Origin: Scytalidium lignicola
Lineage: Eukaryota > Ascomycota > Leotiomycetes
Assembly: GCA_002812745.2 (NCBI GenBank)
Contig: NCSJ02000037.1
Coordinates: forward strand, 62,001-126,000
Reading direction: 5' to 3'
Length of the DNA: 64,000 bases
The notes under the pieces are model-generated. The model ran no database searches. It was not told the DNA's origin and saw nothing but the letters and a program-made list of their open reading frames with translations. Each line of letters begins with the position of its first letter. Position 1 is the first letter of the stretch. Below, piece by piece: positions 34,867 to 47,087 of the stretch. The translations under genes were made by a program, and so were the position numbers.

Positions 34867-35864
34867 AATGAACGAGCCCATGCCCATCCCCAGCCCAATA
34901 TTACTAGTACACAGGAGGAGCCCGGCGGTGCGGCGCTGTGGTTCGTGATTGATCTCCCCGTCTGGCCCGCACTAGTCCCAATTGGGCGCCCGCTAAAAGC
35001 TTGCTACCTCCTCCCCAATCCAAAGCCTCCCTCGCCTTCCACACTTCTTCCTCCTCCCCTTCCCTCCCTCCTTTTTCTCCTTCACACACCGCTCCCCTTC
35101 TCTTTTGCCAGGTCGTTGTCGTTGTCGTGTCGTCGTCGTCGCCGTCGCATTCATCACCATCATTCTCTGAAGCTTCGAGAGAGGTCTTTTCGAGTTTTGC
35201 CACTTCGAACACACTGCTAATTTTCTGCCCTTCGCGTGCGCCGTTCGTGGGTTCCGTCCGTCACGCCTCCAGTTCCCTTGGAAATTTTCGGTCCCGGCTC
35301 GTGTCTGGAAACGACGCAAAACCATCCCACACAACCTCGACTTGCAATCACCCAACGTCCCTCTCGATCGCTCCTGGTGGTTTGCAGATCAACGCACACT
35401 TCTACATCTGTTATACATGATCCTTCGGTTTTTTAGAAAGCCCTCATAGACTCATCTTTTCGACCTCTAATTCGGGCCGCTCTCGTGTCGGCAAAACGCG
35501 TTTTCCCATTTTCACTTTCGGAAGTTTCAAGCTCAACGTCAAACTCGTCAGCACTGCTTTTTGAAACTTTCAAAGGCATTTCCTGAGTCTGGTTCAAGGG
35601 CTTGCCTCTGCTCATCGCCAGCATTTCTATTACTATACTGCATAATTCTTTCTCTTATAGCACACAACGTCGGTCGATTCTTTCAACCAATCTAATTCCT
35701 CTAATACTACTTTCTTCACTCTGCTCACCACACCGAGCAACCTATCAATTCATTCGCCTTTTACCTTTGAAGGCTAGGTTTGGAAGATCGATTATCTTTT
35801 CCGTATCCCCAGATCTTTTCAAGCTCGGTTTCCGATTACTTCACCTGTATTGCGCACTTTGAGT
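34867..35864 (+). promoter_or_regulatory. Long pyrimidine-rich, AUG-poor leader/promoter of the Q-rich gene
   Basis: Between 34885 and the start codon at 35865 I find only one ATG on the plus strand (at 35417, a 10-codon uORF), far fewer than expected for about 980 bases. The segment 35010-35120 is very CT-rich (repeated CCTCC and CCTTC), typical of a fungal core promoter, and is followed by GTCGTTGTCGTT repeats. Together this suggests transcription starts near 35100-35150 and a leader of roughly 700 nt. An intron within the leader is possible but not resolved. Confidence 0.55.
35417..35449 (+). CDS. uORF of 10 codons in the leader of the Q-rich gene
   Basis: An ATG at 35417 followed by nine codons and TAG encodes MILRFFRKPS. 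It is the only AUG in the presumed leader, 416 nt upstream of the main start, so it could modulate translation of the main frame. Expression is inferred. Confidence 0.4.
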   Translation: MILRFFRKPS

Positions 35865-37559
35865 ATGGACGCAGGCGGTCTTGCTCAGATGTCTTACAAC
35901 AACTTCCCTTCCAGCAATGGGCTAGGAATGCCTACCGCTGGTTTTGCTTCGAGAAGGGCAAATGGGCCAAATATCAAGCGTCTCTCTTTTGAGCCCAGCA
36001 AGCTTCGCGAAGTTCATGATAATGGTGCTCCTACGCCACGCACCTCCCGGTCTCATCTTCTTGCGGGATTAAGAACTGCTCCAAAGTCAGCCACTACAAG
36101 TTCCTTCCCTTCCACGGCCCCACCGACTCAGCTCAATCACCGAGCCACTGGATTGGAGAGCAGCATTTATGCTGACAAAGATGCCTCGTATGGGGCTCCG
36201 AAGACGTCAACCTTTGCAGCTCATCAGCAGAATGCATACAACCACGTTAACGCTAGCCGCCCAATGTATTCTGTTCCAGAACAGGTACTTGCTCCACCCG
36301 AGATCCGCGTTGATGAGCTTGCCCAAGAACAGATGGATCCGAATCTGTATGCCCAGCTCGTCGCTACCAATCTCTATTTAGCAGAGCAGCAGCAGCGACT
36401 CCAGCAGCAGCTCATGAATGTTCATGCAGCAGCGCAACAATTCCAATCCATGAATCTTGGCGCTGGTAATCAGCAGATGCATCAGCAGTATGCTACTCCT
36501 CCGGTTACTCCGCAGAATATGACACTCTACCAGCAGCAGGTGAGAAACAGTATGCAGCCAATAATTACTCCAGTTATGGGTGCCCAGCCCGGAATCTACT
36601 CATGCTATAACCCCATGACTGGACAGCAGACATACTTCATGGATCAGGGTGTTCAGCAGAATCAGTACGTCGAACCAGTGGCCCAGAGTCCCGCCAACTA
36701 CTCTCCACCACAGCAGCCCGGTACGCCAAGGTTCCAGGTTTCACCACCACAGTCTGATCTGCCAACGTTCTCGAGGAGCATCAGTCCGCCAAAGAAGTCG
36801 CAATCCCCGCCTCAAGATCATGCACCTTTGCCGCCACCATCTGCTGGCGCTTTCCGCCGTGGACACCGTAAGGCAACATCCATGGCCTTGGCTACTGATG
36901 TATCGCCTCTTGATGCTCTCAAAAGCCCGGGCGTGCCAAAGACTGCTGGATTTCCGTCAACTCCCATTACTGCAGGATTTGGTCCAGGACAAGCTCGCGC
37001 TGGTGAACATCCAGTTCGTCAACCCCGCGGGCCACCATCATTGGACGAACTGATTGCGAAACCGACAATAAAGTTTGAGGGGAGCAAGAACTTTGCTACC
37101 AGACAACGCCGTAGTGCTGTCCACAATCTGGTTCGAGCAGGAATGGAACGCCGCAAGGCACCAGGTAGCAGCTCTGGTAGCATGTCTCCTGTGTCCGAAA
37201 CGGGCGAAGCTATTTTCTTGGCCTCGGATAACGATTCTGACAGTGGTCGTAGTGGAAGTGGAAGTCGTTCCGGCCGACCAAGCTCAGGTAGCTCTCGAAC
37301 TTCCGCTCATGGTGCCATTGGCTCTGATCGTCCATCCTCCCGCCAGAAGGAGCATTCTCTTGATACAAAGTCAGTGGCAAGCACTGATAGCAACTTTACC
37401 ACTGCTAGTGTAAGCGGTGACGAGGGAAATACTCTTGGAGGTAGCTTTGCGGCCGTCTTTAAGAATGGTGGAAAGAAGGGCGAACACACCGAGGGTCAAC
37501 GAAAGGCACCAATGCTTGTTCTTACCTCGGCAGAGAAGCGCAAGTCCACGGCTTTCTAA
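35865..37559 (+). CDS. Gln/Ser/Pro-rich conserved fungal protein
   Basis: A single-exon gene of 564 residues. The ATG at 35865 was chosen because it is the first AUG after a long AUG-free leader; the frame is open for only five codons upstream. The N-terminal half is low-complexity and Gln-rich, with a probable helix around residues 150-205 (DPNLYAQLVATNLYLAEQQQ and following). The middle is Pro/Ser-rich with SPP and TPP motifs likely to be phosphorylated. The most conserved-looking part is at about residues 388-425 (SLDELIAKPTIKFEGSKNF followed by ATRQRRSAVHNLVRAGMERR). A Ser/Gly/Asp-rich tail follows. There are no transmembrane or catalytic motifs. The composition suggests an RNA- or scaffold-associated regulatory protein, but I cannot name the family. 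Confidence 0.8.
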   Translation: MDAGGLAQMSYNNFPSSNGLGMPTAGFASRRANGPNIKRLSFEPSKLREVHDNGAPTPRTSRSHLLAGLRTAPKSATTSSFPSTAPPTQLNHRATGLESSIYADKDASYGAPKTSTFAAHQQNAYNHVNASRPMYSVPEQVLAPPEIRVDELAQEQMDPNLYAQLVATNLYLAEQQQRLQQQLMNVHAAAQQFQSMNLGAGNQQMHQQYATPPVTPQNMTLYQQQVRNSMQPIITPVMGAQPGIYSCYNPMTGQQTYFMDQGVQQNQYVEPVAQSPANYSPPQQPGTPRFQVSPPQSDLPTFSRSISPPKKSQSPPQDHAPLPPPSAGAFRRGHRKATSMALATDVSPLDALKSPGVPKTAGFPSTPITAGFGPGQARAGEHPVRQPRGPPSLDELIAKPTIKFEGSKNFATRQRRSAVHNLVRAGMERRKAPGSSSGSMSPVSETGEAIFLASDNDSDSGRSGSGSRSGRPSSGSSRTSAHGAIGSDRPSSRQKEHSLDTKSVASTDSNFTTASVSGDEGNTLGGSFAAVFKNGGKKGEHTEGQRKAPMLVLTSAEKRKSTAF

Positions 37560-38770
37560 ATCCCACGAGATCATGACGAATTGAAACCTGTCGATATAGG
37601 GTAGAGCCCTGTCTCCGACATCCGATCATTCATTGTCAATTTGATATTGCATTCGACCTGTGTATATTGGTTTGCTTTAAACTTAACGATGACAACGATT
37701 ACAAGTTTGCACTAATAAGATGTATTCGAGAGGCATCTTGAAAACCAATACTTTTCTTTGGTTTTCCTTTTTATACGTGGATTTATTTATTTGGTGATGA
37801 GGACGGTATGAGGAAAGGTGGATAGGAGGGGGAGGTTAGGTTGCATTTGTTTACCTGCAGTATTTGCCGTACTGGATCGTTTCGCCATTGGATTGTATCC
37901 ATGGGTCTACCCTTCGATTTTGGGACGTTTCACACATACACATCAAGCTTATTTCGTCCATCTCATTTTCTTGGAGCACCCATTCCTTTAAGATTGCAGC
38001 GGGTGTGACTATAGGATGAGATGGGGGAGAAGCAGGGAAAATACAAAAAAAAANGTGGAAAATATTGAAATGAATGATCATGTCCCGGCTTTCGGTTCTC
38101 TTTGGCCTGCTTTCTGGGCTGAGACTATTTTCCTGGGAGGAAGAAGAGATTCATGAGACTTTTGGTTTTAGGGTGTGTTAAGTAGATACTTGTAGGGGAT
38201 GAATTTTCATTACTTTTTTTTTGGTGCATGGAATTGGAACTTACATATGTATGTGGATGCTAAGGAAGGTTGTATCTGGGCTAGGAAGGCTCTTGCTTAT
38301 CTTGCTTAGTAGTTAGGCTACAGTAGTGTCGAACAGCTGTTGTACTGTCCTATCCTTGAAGATTGAATAAATCATAACTTGTACCAGTACTTGAGAGATT
38401 GCCCTTTATATTTATTGAATGTGAACCTGAGTGATTTAAAGATAATTGGAAGTGTGAATTCGGTGGGAGAGGTTGCTGTGGGAGTCAGTAAGAGGCGGAT
38501 TTGAGGTCGAGGTCCTGTTGAATATTTCCTATACCGACGGTAGGGAAGGTCAGAAAATGTACGTTAAATACCTATCATCTTGGTGGTTAGTTATCCACCT
38601 CCTTGTTCATTGAAAAGGGATCAAGTTAAAACTTTATTATATTACTATTGAGGTTGAGTTCCATTCCCTGCCGCGCGTCAACGCTACTTGCCAATTGAGC
38701 TCTTAACTACTCCGCAGAGGATAGCCACCTCACTCCAACAGTTAAGAGTGAGCCCATCGTATCTAATCCC
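37560..38770. other. Intergenic, no gene seen
   Basis: This 1.2-kb stretch holds the 3' flank of the Q-rich gene and the upstream region of the following orphan gene. There is an N at 38054 in an A-run. It includes TTGTACTGTCC near 38340. No supported ORF. Confidence 0.55.
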
Positions 38771-39919
38771 ATGAACAACAACATTTACTCACCAAGCGAA
38801 ATGGACAAAACTACCGACTTACAGTCTTCGCAGCCTTCTTCGCCATCTAGTACCATCCCTCTTGCAAATCTAGACTTGGAGCACTTTAAGTGCATTGAGA
38901 AGGTGCTGTCAGCCATCATCGCTTTAGATACTACAGTGGATGCCTTCGCCCAAATCATTGATGGCCTCCCTACTGGCCTTACATTCGAGGAGCATTTCAA
39001 AGAACCACCGCTACTTACTGAGGTTATCGAGCGAGAAAAGCCCAAGGAAAACTCAATAAAACTATTTGCGGATGTTAGACGGAATCTTGATATCTCGACA
39101 CTCAATCTTAACTCAAAGGTCTTCATACTCAGCCTCATCTGAACTCGCCGTAATTTAATGCAGCCTTCTAATGAACGCTACAAAGATTGTTCAAGCGTAT
39201 CAAGATGTGCCTTCCAACAGTTGGCAATTCAAATTGCGATTGATCGAAGTGGTCGCATTTGCACTTCATACCTTAGCAGGCACGATTTACCAGAGTAATC
39301 ATCCTGAAGTCGATATTTATACCGACAGTGAGTCCAAGGAGACGCAGATACCACATTATTATCTTGATTTCTATCATATGGCATATATGGCATATGGTGA
39401 ATACCCTCGCGGTGTTCTCAACATGATCGGATATTGGATAGAGACACGGATTTTTGGTGGTGTAATCCTAGTTGAGCATGATGAAACTGAATGTGAAGTA
39501 ATTAAGCGTCCTCTCTGATCTCCATATGTTTTGGCAAAACCTTATTTCTGATATACATCATTTCATATTAGGCTAAGAGTATATTCCTTTACACTCAGCG
39601 GTCGGACATCTTTCAGTTGTCGGAGACCCAAGTCTACGGTATTTTGTCCTTGGATAGGAATAACTCCCTACCATTTACACCTGAGCCGAACGCTAAGAAA
39701 CTTACTCGAAATCAATTGAATGGTTCTCATGTCTTCCGTGATGACTTTTCCCGAATCTATCCGTTTAATCTTCCAATTTACAGATGCGTTGTTCCTATGA
39801 CGGATCATGATCGAGAGCTTATCAAATGGGTGAATGACAACTCGAGCTGGTCACTGGCAGGAACGCCTGGACATGAGTGGAAACTAACAACCGAGCCTCC
39901 TGAACCTTGTAAACCATAG
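38771..39919 (+). CDS. Orphan three-exon hypothetical protein
   Basis: The best model joins 38771-39118, 39186-39497 and 39572-39919 (335 residues). The second intron (GTAATT donor, CATATTAG acceptor, 74 bp) is convincing, and the frames on both sides are long and open. The first is weak: donor GTCTTC and acceptor CAAAG. The frame does require a join here, so a different splice pair or a damaged gene is possible. The first exon is Ser-rich and then helical (EHFKCIEKVLSAIIALDTTV); the second contains VVAFALHTLAGTIYQ; the third ends Trp/Pro-rich. No domain is recognised and there is no signal peptide. A second Met ten codons in (MDKTTD) may be the true start. Confidence 0.6.
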
Positions 39920-41194
39920 TATATAAATTAGGATGGTGTATGTTTTGTACATAGCTTGTAGGGGAAATTTCAATTGTCCAATATCTTGGTAGCTATCAGT
40001 CTGTACGAACCTACCGTTGGGCAGGAATAGACAAGAAGGATATCCCTGCTATGCTATTCTATCCATTACCCCTTTTTATTTTTCTTTTCTTCCGCGGCTG
40101 TTGAGAATATTGGCGCTCTAGAAGATGATAAAGTAATTATTATTATACTAAGTTTTTGGTTCAGTGGCAAATTTTTTCGAGCTGTCCAGGGCTGAGTAAA
40201 TTGGCGTGCGTAATCCAGCTCGGATGTAACTACGCAAAGAAATATTTGGGAATCGGATTTCCGTATGTAGACAACCGGTTCAGCGGCATGGCACGTGCAT
40301 GGGATATCAGCATCAGAAACCCATAAGTTATCTTCCCACGAGCGCAAAGAGCCCAATTACAAGTGTCTTGGAGAGTCCTGTACAGAACTAGCCAAGTTTT
40401 TTTATGGTCGTATTGGCCATCCACCAAGACCAGATTCAGATTCAAGGGGTATGGGAGTTGTATCAAAGTGTATCAAAGTACCACGAGATCCTCTCTTGGG
40501 ACCGTAAATGATGCAACCAAGCACACCAAGCATACCAAGCAAGAAGCTCTTTTAGCCTTTTTAGCAGGACTGGTCTCTCGTGTGCCTTTTGCGCCTTTGC
40601 GCCCGGCTCCACCCAAGCACCTTCTTATCTCATGCTATGTAACCTCAGCAGACCCTTCACATGCGCTGCTCTCCCATCTTCTTACTGTACATTCCGATCT
40701 TCTCTTCATGCATCAATCTTTCCTGCCCAAAAGTGGCTCCAGTAATATTGCTACTATTGCATTCGGTCCATAACAGTCTAGCCTGAAGCAACGAGGTCTT
40801 TGCAGTGGCGTTGGGGGCTTGCATTGTGCCTGTAATGCAAAGGAAANGAAAAAAAAAANGATCTTTTGTACTGTAATTTTTTTTTTTTTGCCCTCCACGC
40901 TCTCCAAGTCCCCTGCCTGCTCGGCTGCCGGGAAAGTAACTACATCATCCTGACCCCTCCAAGTTGCAAAAGGTCTAGAAGCTCCGAGATCTTCGTCTAT
41001 CCCCACCCACGCCACGTTCTACCATAGGTCTCTAGGTCTCGATGCTTTCCTTCTTCTTGCTCTTGGATCATAAGGGGGGAGTCCAAATGACTATCATCTT
41101 ACAGAAAGTACCTTAAAAATCGCGACTTCCATCCATCAATTGGTGGTGCGCGCTTCTTCCCCAACTCTTTCCCCCAACTCTGTTCCCCCAAACC
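39920..41194. other. Intergenic, no gene seen
   Basis: This holds the 3' flank of the orphan gene and the promoter of the ThrE-type gene. It is T- and C-rich near 41140-41190 just before the start. N bases lie at 40846 and 40860 in A-runs. Confidence 0.55.
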
Positions 41195-44077
41195 ATGTCG
41201 TCTCCAGCCAGCGACCATGCGATCATCGGTGGAGGTGACGGAGGAGCCGGAGGAGACCATGCTCAGAGCACAAGTCCTCGGGATATGTCTTCTGGAGAGC
41301 CCAGCGCAGATTCGAGTGCCATTCCCAGCGGAACCACGAGCCCTGGAAATGCACCACCCAGAAGAGGAAGAGTTCGATTCAATAGCAAGAGCGAGGCGAA
41401 CGATACCACGAACAAAAGAATCAGCTTCCCTTTGCACGACAGGTCTCATTCGGATAACACAATTGCAACACCATCACGGGTATTGACCAGTCCATCTCAC
41501 TCGAGGAGTAGCAGTCTAGGATCTGTTTTTCGCAGTGTACCAGAAAATGGCAGTGGCAGTGGCAGTGGCAATGGTCAAGGCGATGGTAACGGCAATAGCA
41601 TTGGCAATGGCAATGAGGAGGGAAGCCCTTTTGCGGACCCTGTACCCCCAACTGCTCACAAGCAGATACAAAGCGTGCTGAGAAAAGGGTCGACTCTTCC
41701 TGGACTTTCGTTCCTGGCTTCCGTTGGTGCAGGTGCGGATCCGGATGCCGAGAGAGAAAAGGATTCTTCTGCCAGAGCAGCACAAGAACGCGCCCAGCGT
41801 GTTGCTTCCTCGATTGGTGTTTCCTCTGGTCCGACATCCAGGAGACCCAGCGTGGTAACCGAGGCGGATGATGAGGAGTATTTCCTTCCAAGGCGAGGGA
41901 GCAGATATCCGGTGAAATTCGATGATATCCCTCTGGTGGATTTAGATCAGAATAAGGATTCTGCGGTTGGAGACTCAGACTTAGAGGATGGTTTGTCACC
42001 CCCAATTCAACGACGGCAGTCTAGGAGTAAGAGTACTGCGGAAGCCCACAAGTTGGTGAGAGAGCATACCAGGAAGGATAAACCACTGAGCTTCTCCGTT
42101 CCTGCAGGTCCTGCCTCGGGTTTAGTCTCTGGACAGGTGACGCCTACAGAAGACCAAGCCGATGCAGAAGAATACGTTCCTCGACCAGATAAATATCGTG
42201 GCGGCATTCTTTCTTCTCTCTTAACGTTATATAATGCTCCCCAGAGCCTTGCATCCAAATCAACCCAAGGAGGTAGCAGTTCTCTTCCGGGTAGCCCATC
42301 ACACACTGCCACACCGGCATCATCAGGAACGAACACACCATCGAGAGCTAAACCACCAAAATGGTATAATCACAGTCGGACTCAATCTTCAGATACTTTA
42401 TCCAATCTCCTAGAGGCTTCATCTATGCTAAGCACTCCGGGTGGTGGTGTCAGACCACCAGTAAGACCGAGTCGGCCGCAACTGGGCAAAAGATCACATA
42501 GTGCCAGCCTGATAGATGCGGCTATGGGGAAGATTTCGGGACGTCCAAGATTAGAGGATGAGATTAGGATTACAGTCCATATTGCAGAAACCCTGAGTCG
42601 GCAGAAATATCTCTTAAAGCTGTGTCGAGCATTAATGTCTTACGGAGCACCAACTCATCGACTAGAGGAGTACATGAAGATGTCAGCACGAGTTCTCGAA
42701 ATAGATGGCCAGTTCCTGTATATTCCAGGATGCATGATCATCTCTTTTGATGATGCTACCACTCATACTACGGAGGTTAAACTAGTGAAGTCTGTTCAAG
42801 GTGTTGATCTAGGGAAGCTAAAGGATGTGCACGAGATCTATAAGGAGGTTGTCCATGATGTCATTGGAGTCGAAGAGGCCACACAACGCTTGGATGAGAT
42901 TATTGGAAAGCCGAGAAATTATAAGCCTTGGGTTCTGGTTATAATTTACGGCTTTGCCAGTGCTGCAGTTGCGCCGTTTGGTAAGTTCCAGTCGTGTAAC
43001 TATTTACCTCGATTTGGCTGACCTTCTATAACTAGCATTCGAAGGAAGGCTGATCGATTTGCCAATCGCTTGGTTCCTCGGATGTTGTCTTGGATTCTTG
43101 CAGCTGATACTGGCTCCAAAATCTGAGCTTTATAGCAACGTCTTCGAGATTAGCGCTGCCGTTTTAACATCCTTCCTCGCACGTGCCTTTGGCTCCATCA
43201 ACGATGGCAAAATCTTTTGCTTTTCGGCTCTGGCTCAATCATCCATTGCTCTCATCCTTCCCGGGTACATAGTTCTTTGTGGCTCCCTCGAACTTCAGTC
43301 TCGCTCTATGGTTGCAGGTAGTGTTCGCATGGTCTATGCAATCATCTACTCTCTCTTTTTAGGTTTTGGCATTACCGTTGGCACCGCTGTTTACGGAGTC
43401 CTGGACAAGAACGCCACCAACGCCACGACTTGTAAGGATCCTCTTGGACAATATTGGCGCTGGCTCTTTGTCCCCCCATTTGCGCTTTGTCTTGCAATCA
43501 TCAACCAGGCCAAGTGGAAACAGACGCCTGTGATGTTATTTATCGCCTTTGTCGGCTATGTCGTCAACTTTTTCTCTACCAAGGCATTCCCATCTTCGGC
43601 TCAAATTTCCAATACTCTAGGCGCACTTGCTGTTGGCGTCCTAGGGAACTTGTACAGTCGTATGCGCCATGGTGTCGCTGCTGCTGCCCTGCTACCTGCA
43701 ATATTTGTCCAGGTTCCTAGTGGACTTGCAGCCAGTGGGAGTTTGCTTAGTGGGCTTAACTCCGCTGATCAAATTACTAATAGAACCCATAACGGGACAT
43801 CGGTAATCGGAGGGACCAGTTCGGTGAGTTTGAGTTGATTCTTTAGTACATGCAGGCGTTGGTGTTACTGCTACCCAAAGCATCTTAAACTATGGATCTT
43901 TGCTAACAGTGATGTGAATAGGTTACTATAGAAAGTAGTCAGGACCTTAACACTATCGTCTTTAACGTTGCATACAGCATGATTCAAGTTGCTATTGGAA
44001 TAACTGTCGGATTGTTTCTGAGTGCCTTGATCATCTATCCATTTGGAAAGAGAAGGAGTGGGTTGTTCAGCTTCTAA
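41195..44077 (+). CDS. Prm10/ThrE-type multispanning membrane protein
   Basis: Exons 41195-42980, 43036-43823 and 43922-44077 give 909 residues; introns of 55 and 98 bp have GTAAGT and GTGAGT donors. About 450 N-terminal residues are disordered, Ser/Pro/Gly-rich and likely cytoplasmic, with an imperfect GSGSGSGNG repeat. From about residue 453 the conserved part begins (the ITVHIAETLSRQKYLLKLCR helix, then SYGAPTHRLEEYM and a DLGKLKDVHEIY block). About ten hydrophobic segments follow. This is the pattern of the fungal family related to bacterial threonine/serine exporter ThrE and to yeast Prm10, a pheromone-regulated membrane protein. Transport substrate and membrane are unknown. The last exon supplies one final membrane helix and the short basic tail FGKRRSGLFSF. 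Confidence 0.88.
41545..41615 (+). repeat. GGCAGT/GGCAAT hexamer repeat inside the ThrE-type gene
   Basis: Imperfect GGCAGT and GGCAAT units encode a Gly-Ser/Gly-Asn tract near residues 118-142. It is likely to vary in length between strains. Confidence 0.8.
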
Positions 44078-44832
44078 GAGTCTTTGTGTGCATTCTGAAG
44101 AAAGAATGCCACCACTCATTGAGTGCAGTTTTAATTATTATTATTATTAATATTGATGTTGTCACGGACGATAATGAGGTGTTACTGCGTTAAAAGGCTT
44201 GGGACTTGGTTTGGGTTTAGACATGATGGTTTCATTCATTATTAGGTATTAGCATGATTATGGCGTTGAATATGAGGAACAGCATGGCGGCGGCGGCATA
44301 TAAATGGATGGGTATTAATGAAGGAATGATTGAAACTGGTTTGTGACGTTCTAAAGACTGCCTTGCCTGAATGTAGCAGCCTTTTGTGAAGCTCAAACAA
44401 AAGATTATTCTTCACTGATGGGTTTTCTATTGGCCATCTTTGACGTGTTAAGTACCGATTTACATAATTATCTACTTTTGAACAAGACAGGTTTACAACA
44501 ATTGAGCAGATGTAAGTTATGGGGTCGCCGCTTGGTGAGAGAAATGTTGCGGCACTAGAAGTGTAGTCTGCCAGGACTTTTTATCTCCCTTCAAAATCTT
44601 CCCTCATTTAGTTTTACCCAACCCTACTGTGAATTCTTTCAAGTTTCCATCTCCATCCACCACCAAGGCTCGTGCGTCAATTTCATCCTTTGTTAACCCC
44701 TATTTACCCCTATTTATCTACTAAGTGAAGGTAAATAGCCGAAGATTCACCGGACGCAGCACCTGGACCCCTTTTGTTGACTCCTCAGGTTGAAGGAAAG
44801 TCACCACGCTAACTTCACCGCCTTCCGCAAAG
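44078..44832. other. Intergenic, no gene seen
   Basis: Between two plus-strand genes. It contains an ATTATTATTATTA microsatellite near 44135-44150 and the tandem TACCCCTATTTA repeat near 44698-44716. No ORF is supported. Confidence 0.55.
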
Positions 44833-47087
44833 ATGTGGAGCCCCAGTGGCTTCACGGAGCTCAACGACTTTGATATCAAAGATCCATTCACGTCCTCCTA
44901 TCCGCCTCGACCTGCTCCTCCACACAACGATTCAACGCATAACTCCGGAATCGAAGATTGCACTGCTCAGAACGATCTTCCGGAAGACTTCGGCCAAAGT
45001 TTTCATAGGTCCAATTGGTCACGATCGAGATCATCGAGCGCATCGAGTTCCTCAAGTGTACAGACTGCCATCTATTGTCCAGCCGCGGTAATCACTGAAA
45101 AGGAGACTACTACTGGCGACGCCGGTGGCAAGGAAGAATCGAGTGGAGGTGCATCACCGACTCCGAAGACTGAGAGGATTTCGCCATTTCGACGATACCG
45201 CTCTTCTCCCCGCTTTGCTTCTCTTAGAGCTACAAAAGGTGAACTTGGGTACAAGCCTGCTGCCGCCACAATAATACCGCCAGGTACCCTACACGTTGCA
45301 AGACGTCGAGCCAATTCCGTAGCTGTTTCTCCTAATATCATAACGGGAGAGACAGCTGCCCCTGCATCCAAGACGTCTACCTCAACCGCAGGTCGTCGTC
45401 GCGCGCGCTCTAATTCGATCAGAGGTGACAACCCCGCCGCAGTTCCCATTTCCACTCAAGAGGCAGGCCTCGCAGCTCTCGTTCGGTCTATCAACGAGGC
45501 CAACTCGCGTGAAGCCGAGGCTGCTGCAAAGAAAGAGCAGATTCGCAGACGATTTAGTATTGATGCCCGTAGGAGTGGACCGGTAGGCGAGTCTGAGCGA
45601 TTGGAGCTGGGATCGGATCTTACCAACGATATCCAAGCGCGTCAGGCTACTGCCAAGACCCCCCTTAGCACTTCTCCACTGCGGCCACCTCGATCTCCAG
45701 CCAAGGCTGTCGGTAAGTTGTGCAAAAAGGCTTCTTTTTTCTTTGGTTGGATGCTGATGATGAATAGGTGCTCATTCACTTGAGACAGTGGAGGAGACTC
45801 AACAGGTCGAGACCAAACAAACTACTGCCGAGCCTGATAAGTCCTCTCCTGGAAGTAGTATTTCTACTCCGGCTACTCTGTCCACTCCTACGCCTGATAA
45901 ATCTGCCGACAGCCCCGCTGCTAGGTCACTCTGGACAACTCTCCAGGACCCTCCACGTGATCAAACTGATAAGAATCCTGAACGCTGGACCCTTTTGGCA
46001 GACAAGCCGCCGTTCATACCAGCGCAATCGCCTATACAGCTTACCCCTGATCCTCGTCCATCTCTAGAAGGACGGCCCATCTCTGTTAAGAATCGAGTCA
46101 CTGGTGAGTTACGACGGCGGTACAGAGGGGTTCAGAGCAATTAAAGAGCTAACCAGACTTTCAGGCAATATGAGCTACCAAAATTACATAGACTCGCCGC
46201 AAAATGGTCCCGGCTCCAACCCAAGACAAGCTCCTCCTTCCCCGTCTCAAGGCATGAACCATACCAATGGCATGAACGGCATGGGTCTTAATAATGGAAT
46301 GGCTGGCTTCCCAACTCCTGCTGGTCACCAGGCAGACCTTAACTTCGTTATGAATATGGTTGAAGAGCTCAGTCGCACTCTGGAGCATAATCGTCGATTG
46401 ACACAGAATATTGTTGAGGGTGTTGGTCGTGTACGAGAGCGAGCTAAGGACGTCAATCTTTCTAACGAAGAAATCATCGCATCTGTTGCAGCCGAGTTGA
46501 ACGGTAAGTCTTGCATCGAGTAGTGTATATAATGTTTTCCAGGCACTGATACAATAGTAGAGGGTTCCCAAAATCTTGAGAAAGAAAATGCAGAACTACG
46601 TGAAGCTCTCGAAAAGGCAGAGTATGGCAAACAGGAGAATTGGAAGCTCGTAGTCCACGCCGCGAACATACTCAGCAATGTCCTTGAACAAATGCACGAG
46701 TTCAAAGCAAAGCATGAATCCGACACACTAGCTTGGCACAAGAATTACCGCAAGCAACTGTCAGATGAACGCGAAATCAATCTAGAACTCCGCAACCAAA
46801 TTAACGACATGAAGGCAGCAGCTGGACGTGCTAATGAATGGCTTCGAAAGGCTCGTCGCTGCATGGATGACGATCCTAATTATAATAAGCTTCGTGTTGA
46901 GAACATTGCGCTACGTCAGGAGAAGAGATTTTGGAAGCGTATGGCACTACCATTGATCCCCGACGATGATCCAGAATGGTCTGATGATGATGACCTTATT
47001 GATCCTGAGGAGAAGAAGAGACAAGCTGAGCTAGCGAGGGAGAAGGAGCGGAAAATTGCAGAAGGCGAGGAACTTCCTAATGCTTAG
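44833..47087 (+). CDS. Four-exon conserved coiled-coil protein with Ser/Arg/Pro-rich N-terminus
   Basis: Exons 44833-45712, 45768-46103, 46165-46503 and 46561-47087 give 693 residues; introns of 55, 61 and 57 bp are canonical and in phase. Residues 1-400 are low-complexity, with Arg/Ser clusters (FRRYRSSPRFASLR, GRRRARSNS) suggesting phosphorylation. The C-terminal 285 residues look well conserved: they start MSYQNYIDSPQNGPG, then HQADLNFVMNMVEELSRTLE, then long coiled coil (ENAELREALEKAEYGKQ, WHKNYRKQLSDEREINLELR), and end acidic and Lys-rich. I remember similar C-terminal halves as stand-alone conserved hypothetical proteins in other Pezizomycotina, so this could be two genes or two isoforms; the ATG of that half lies six bases after an acceptor. 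No enzymatic domain is seen. Confidence 0.75.
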
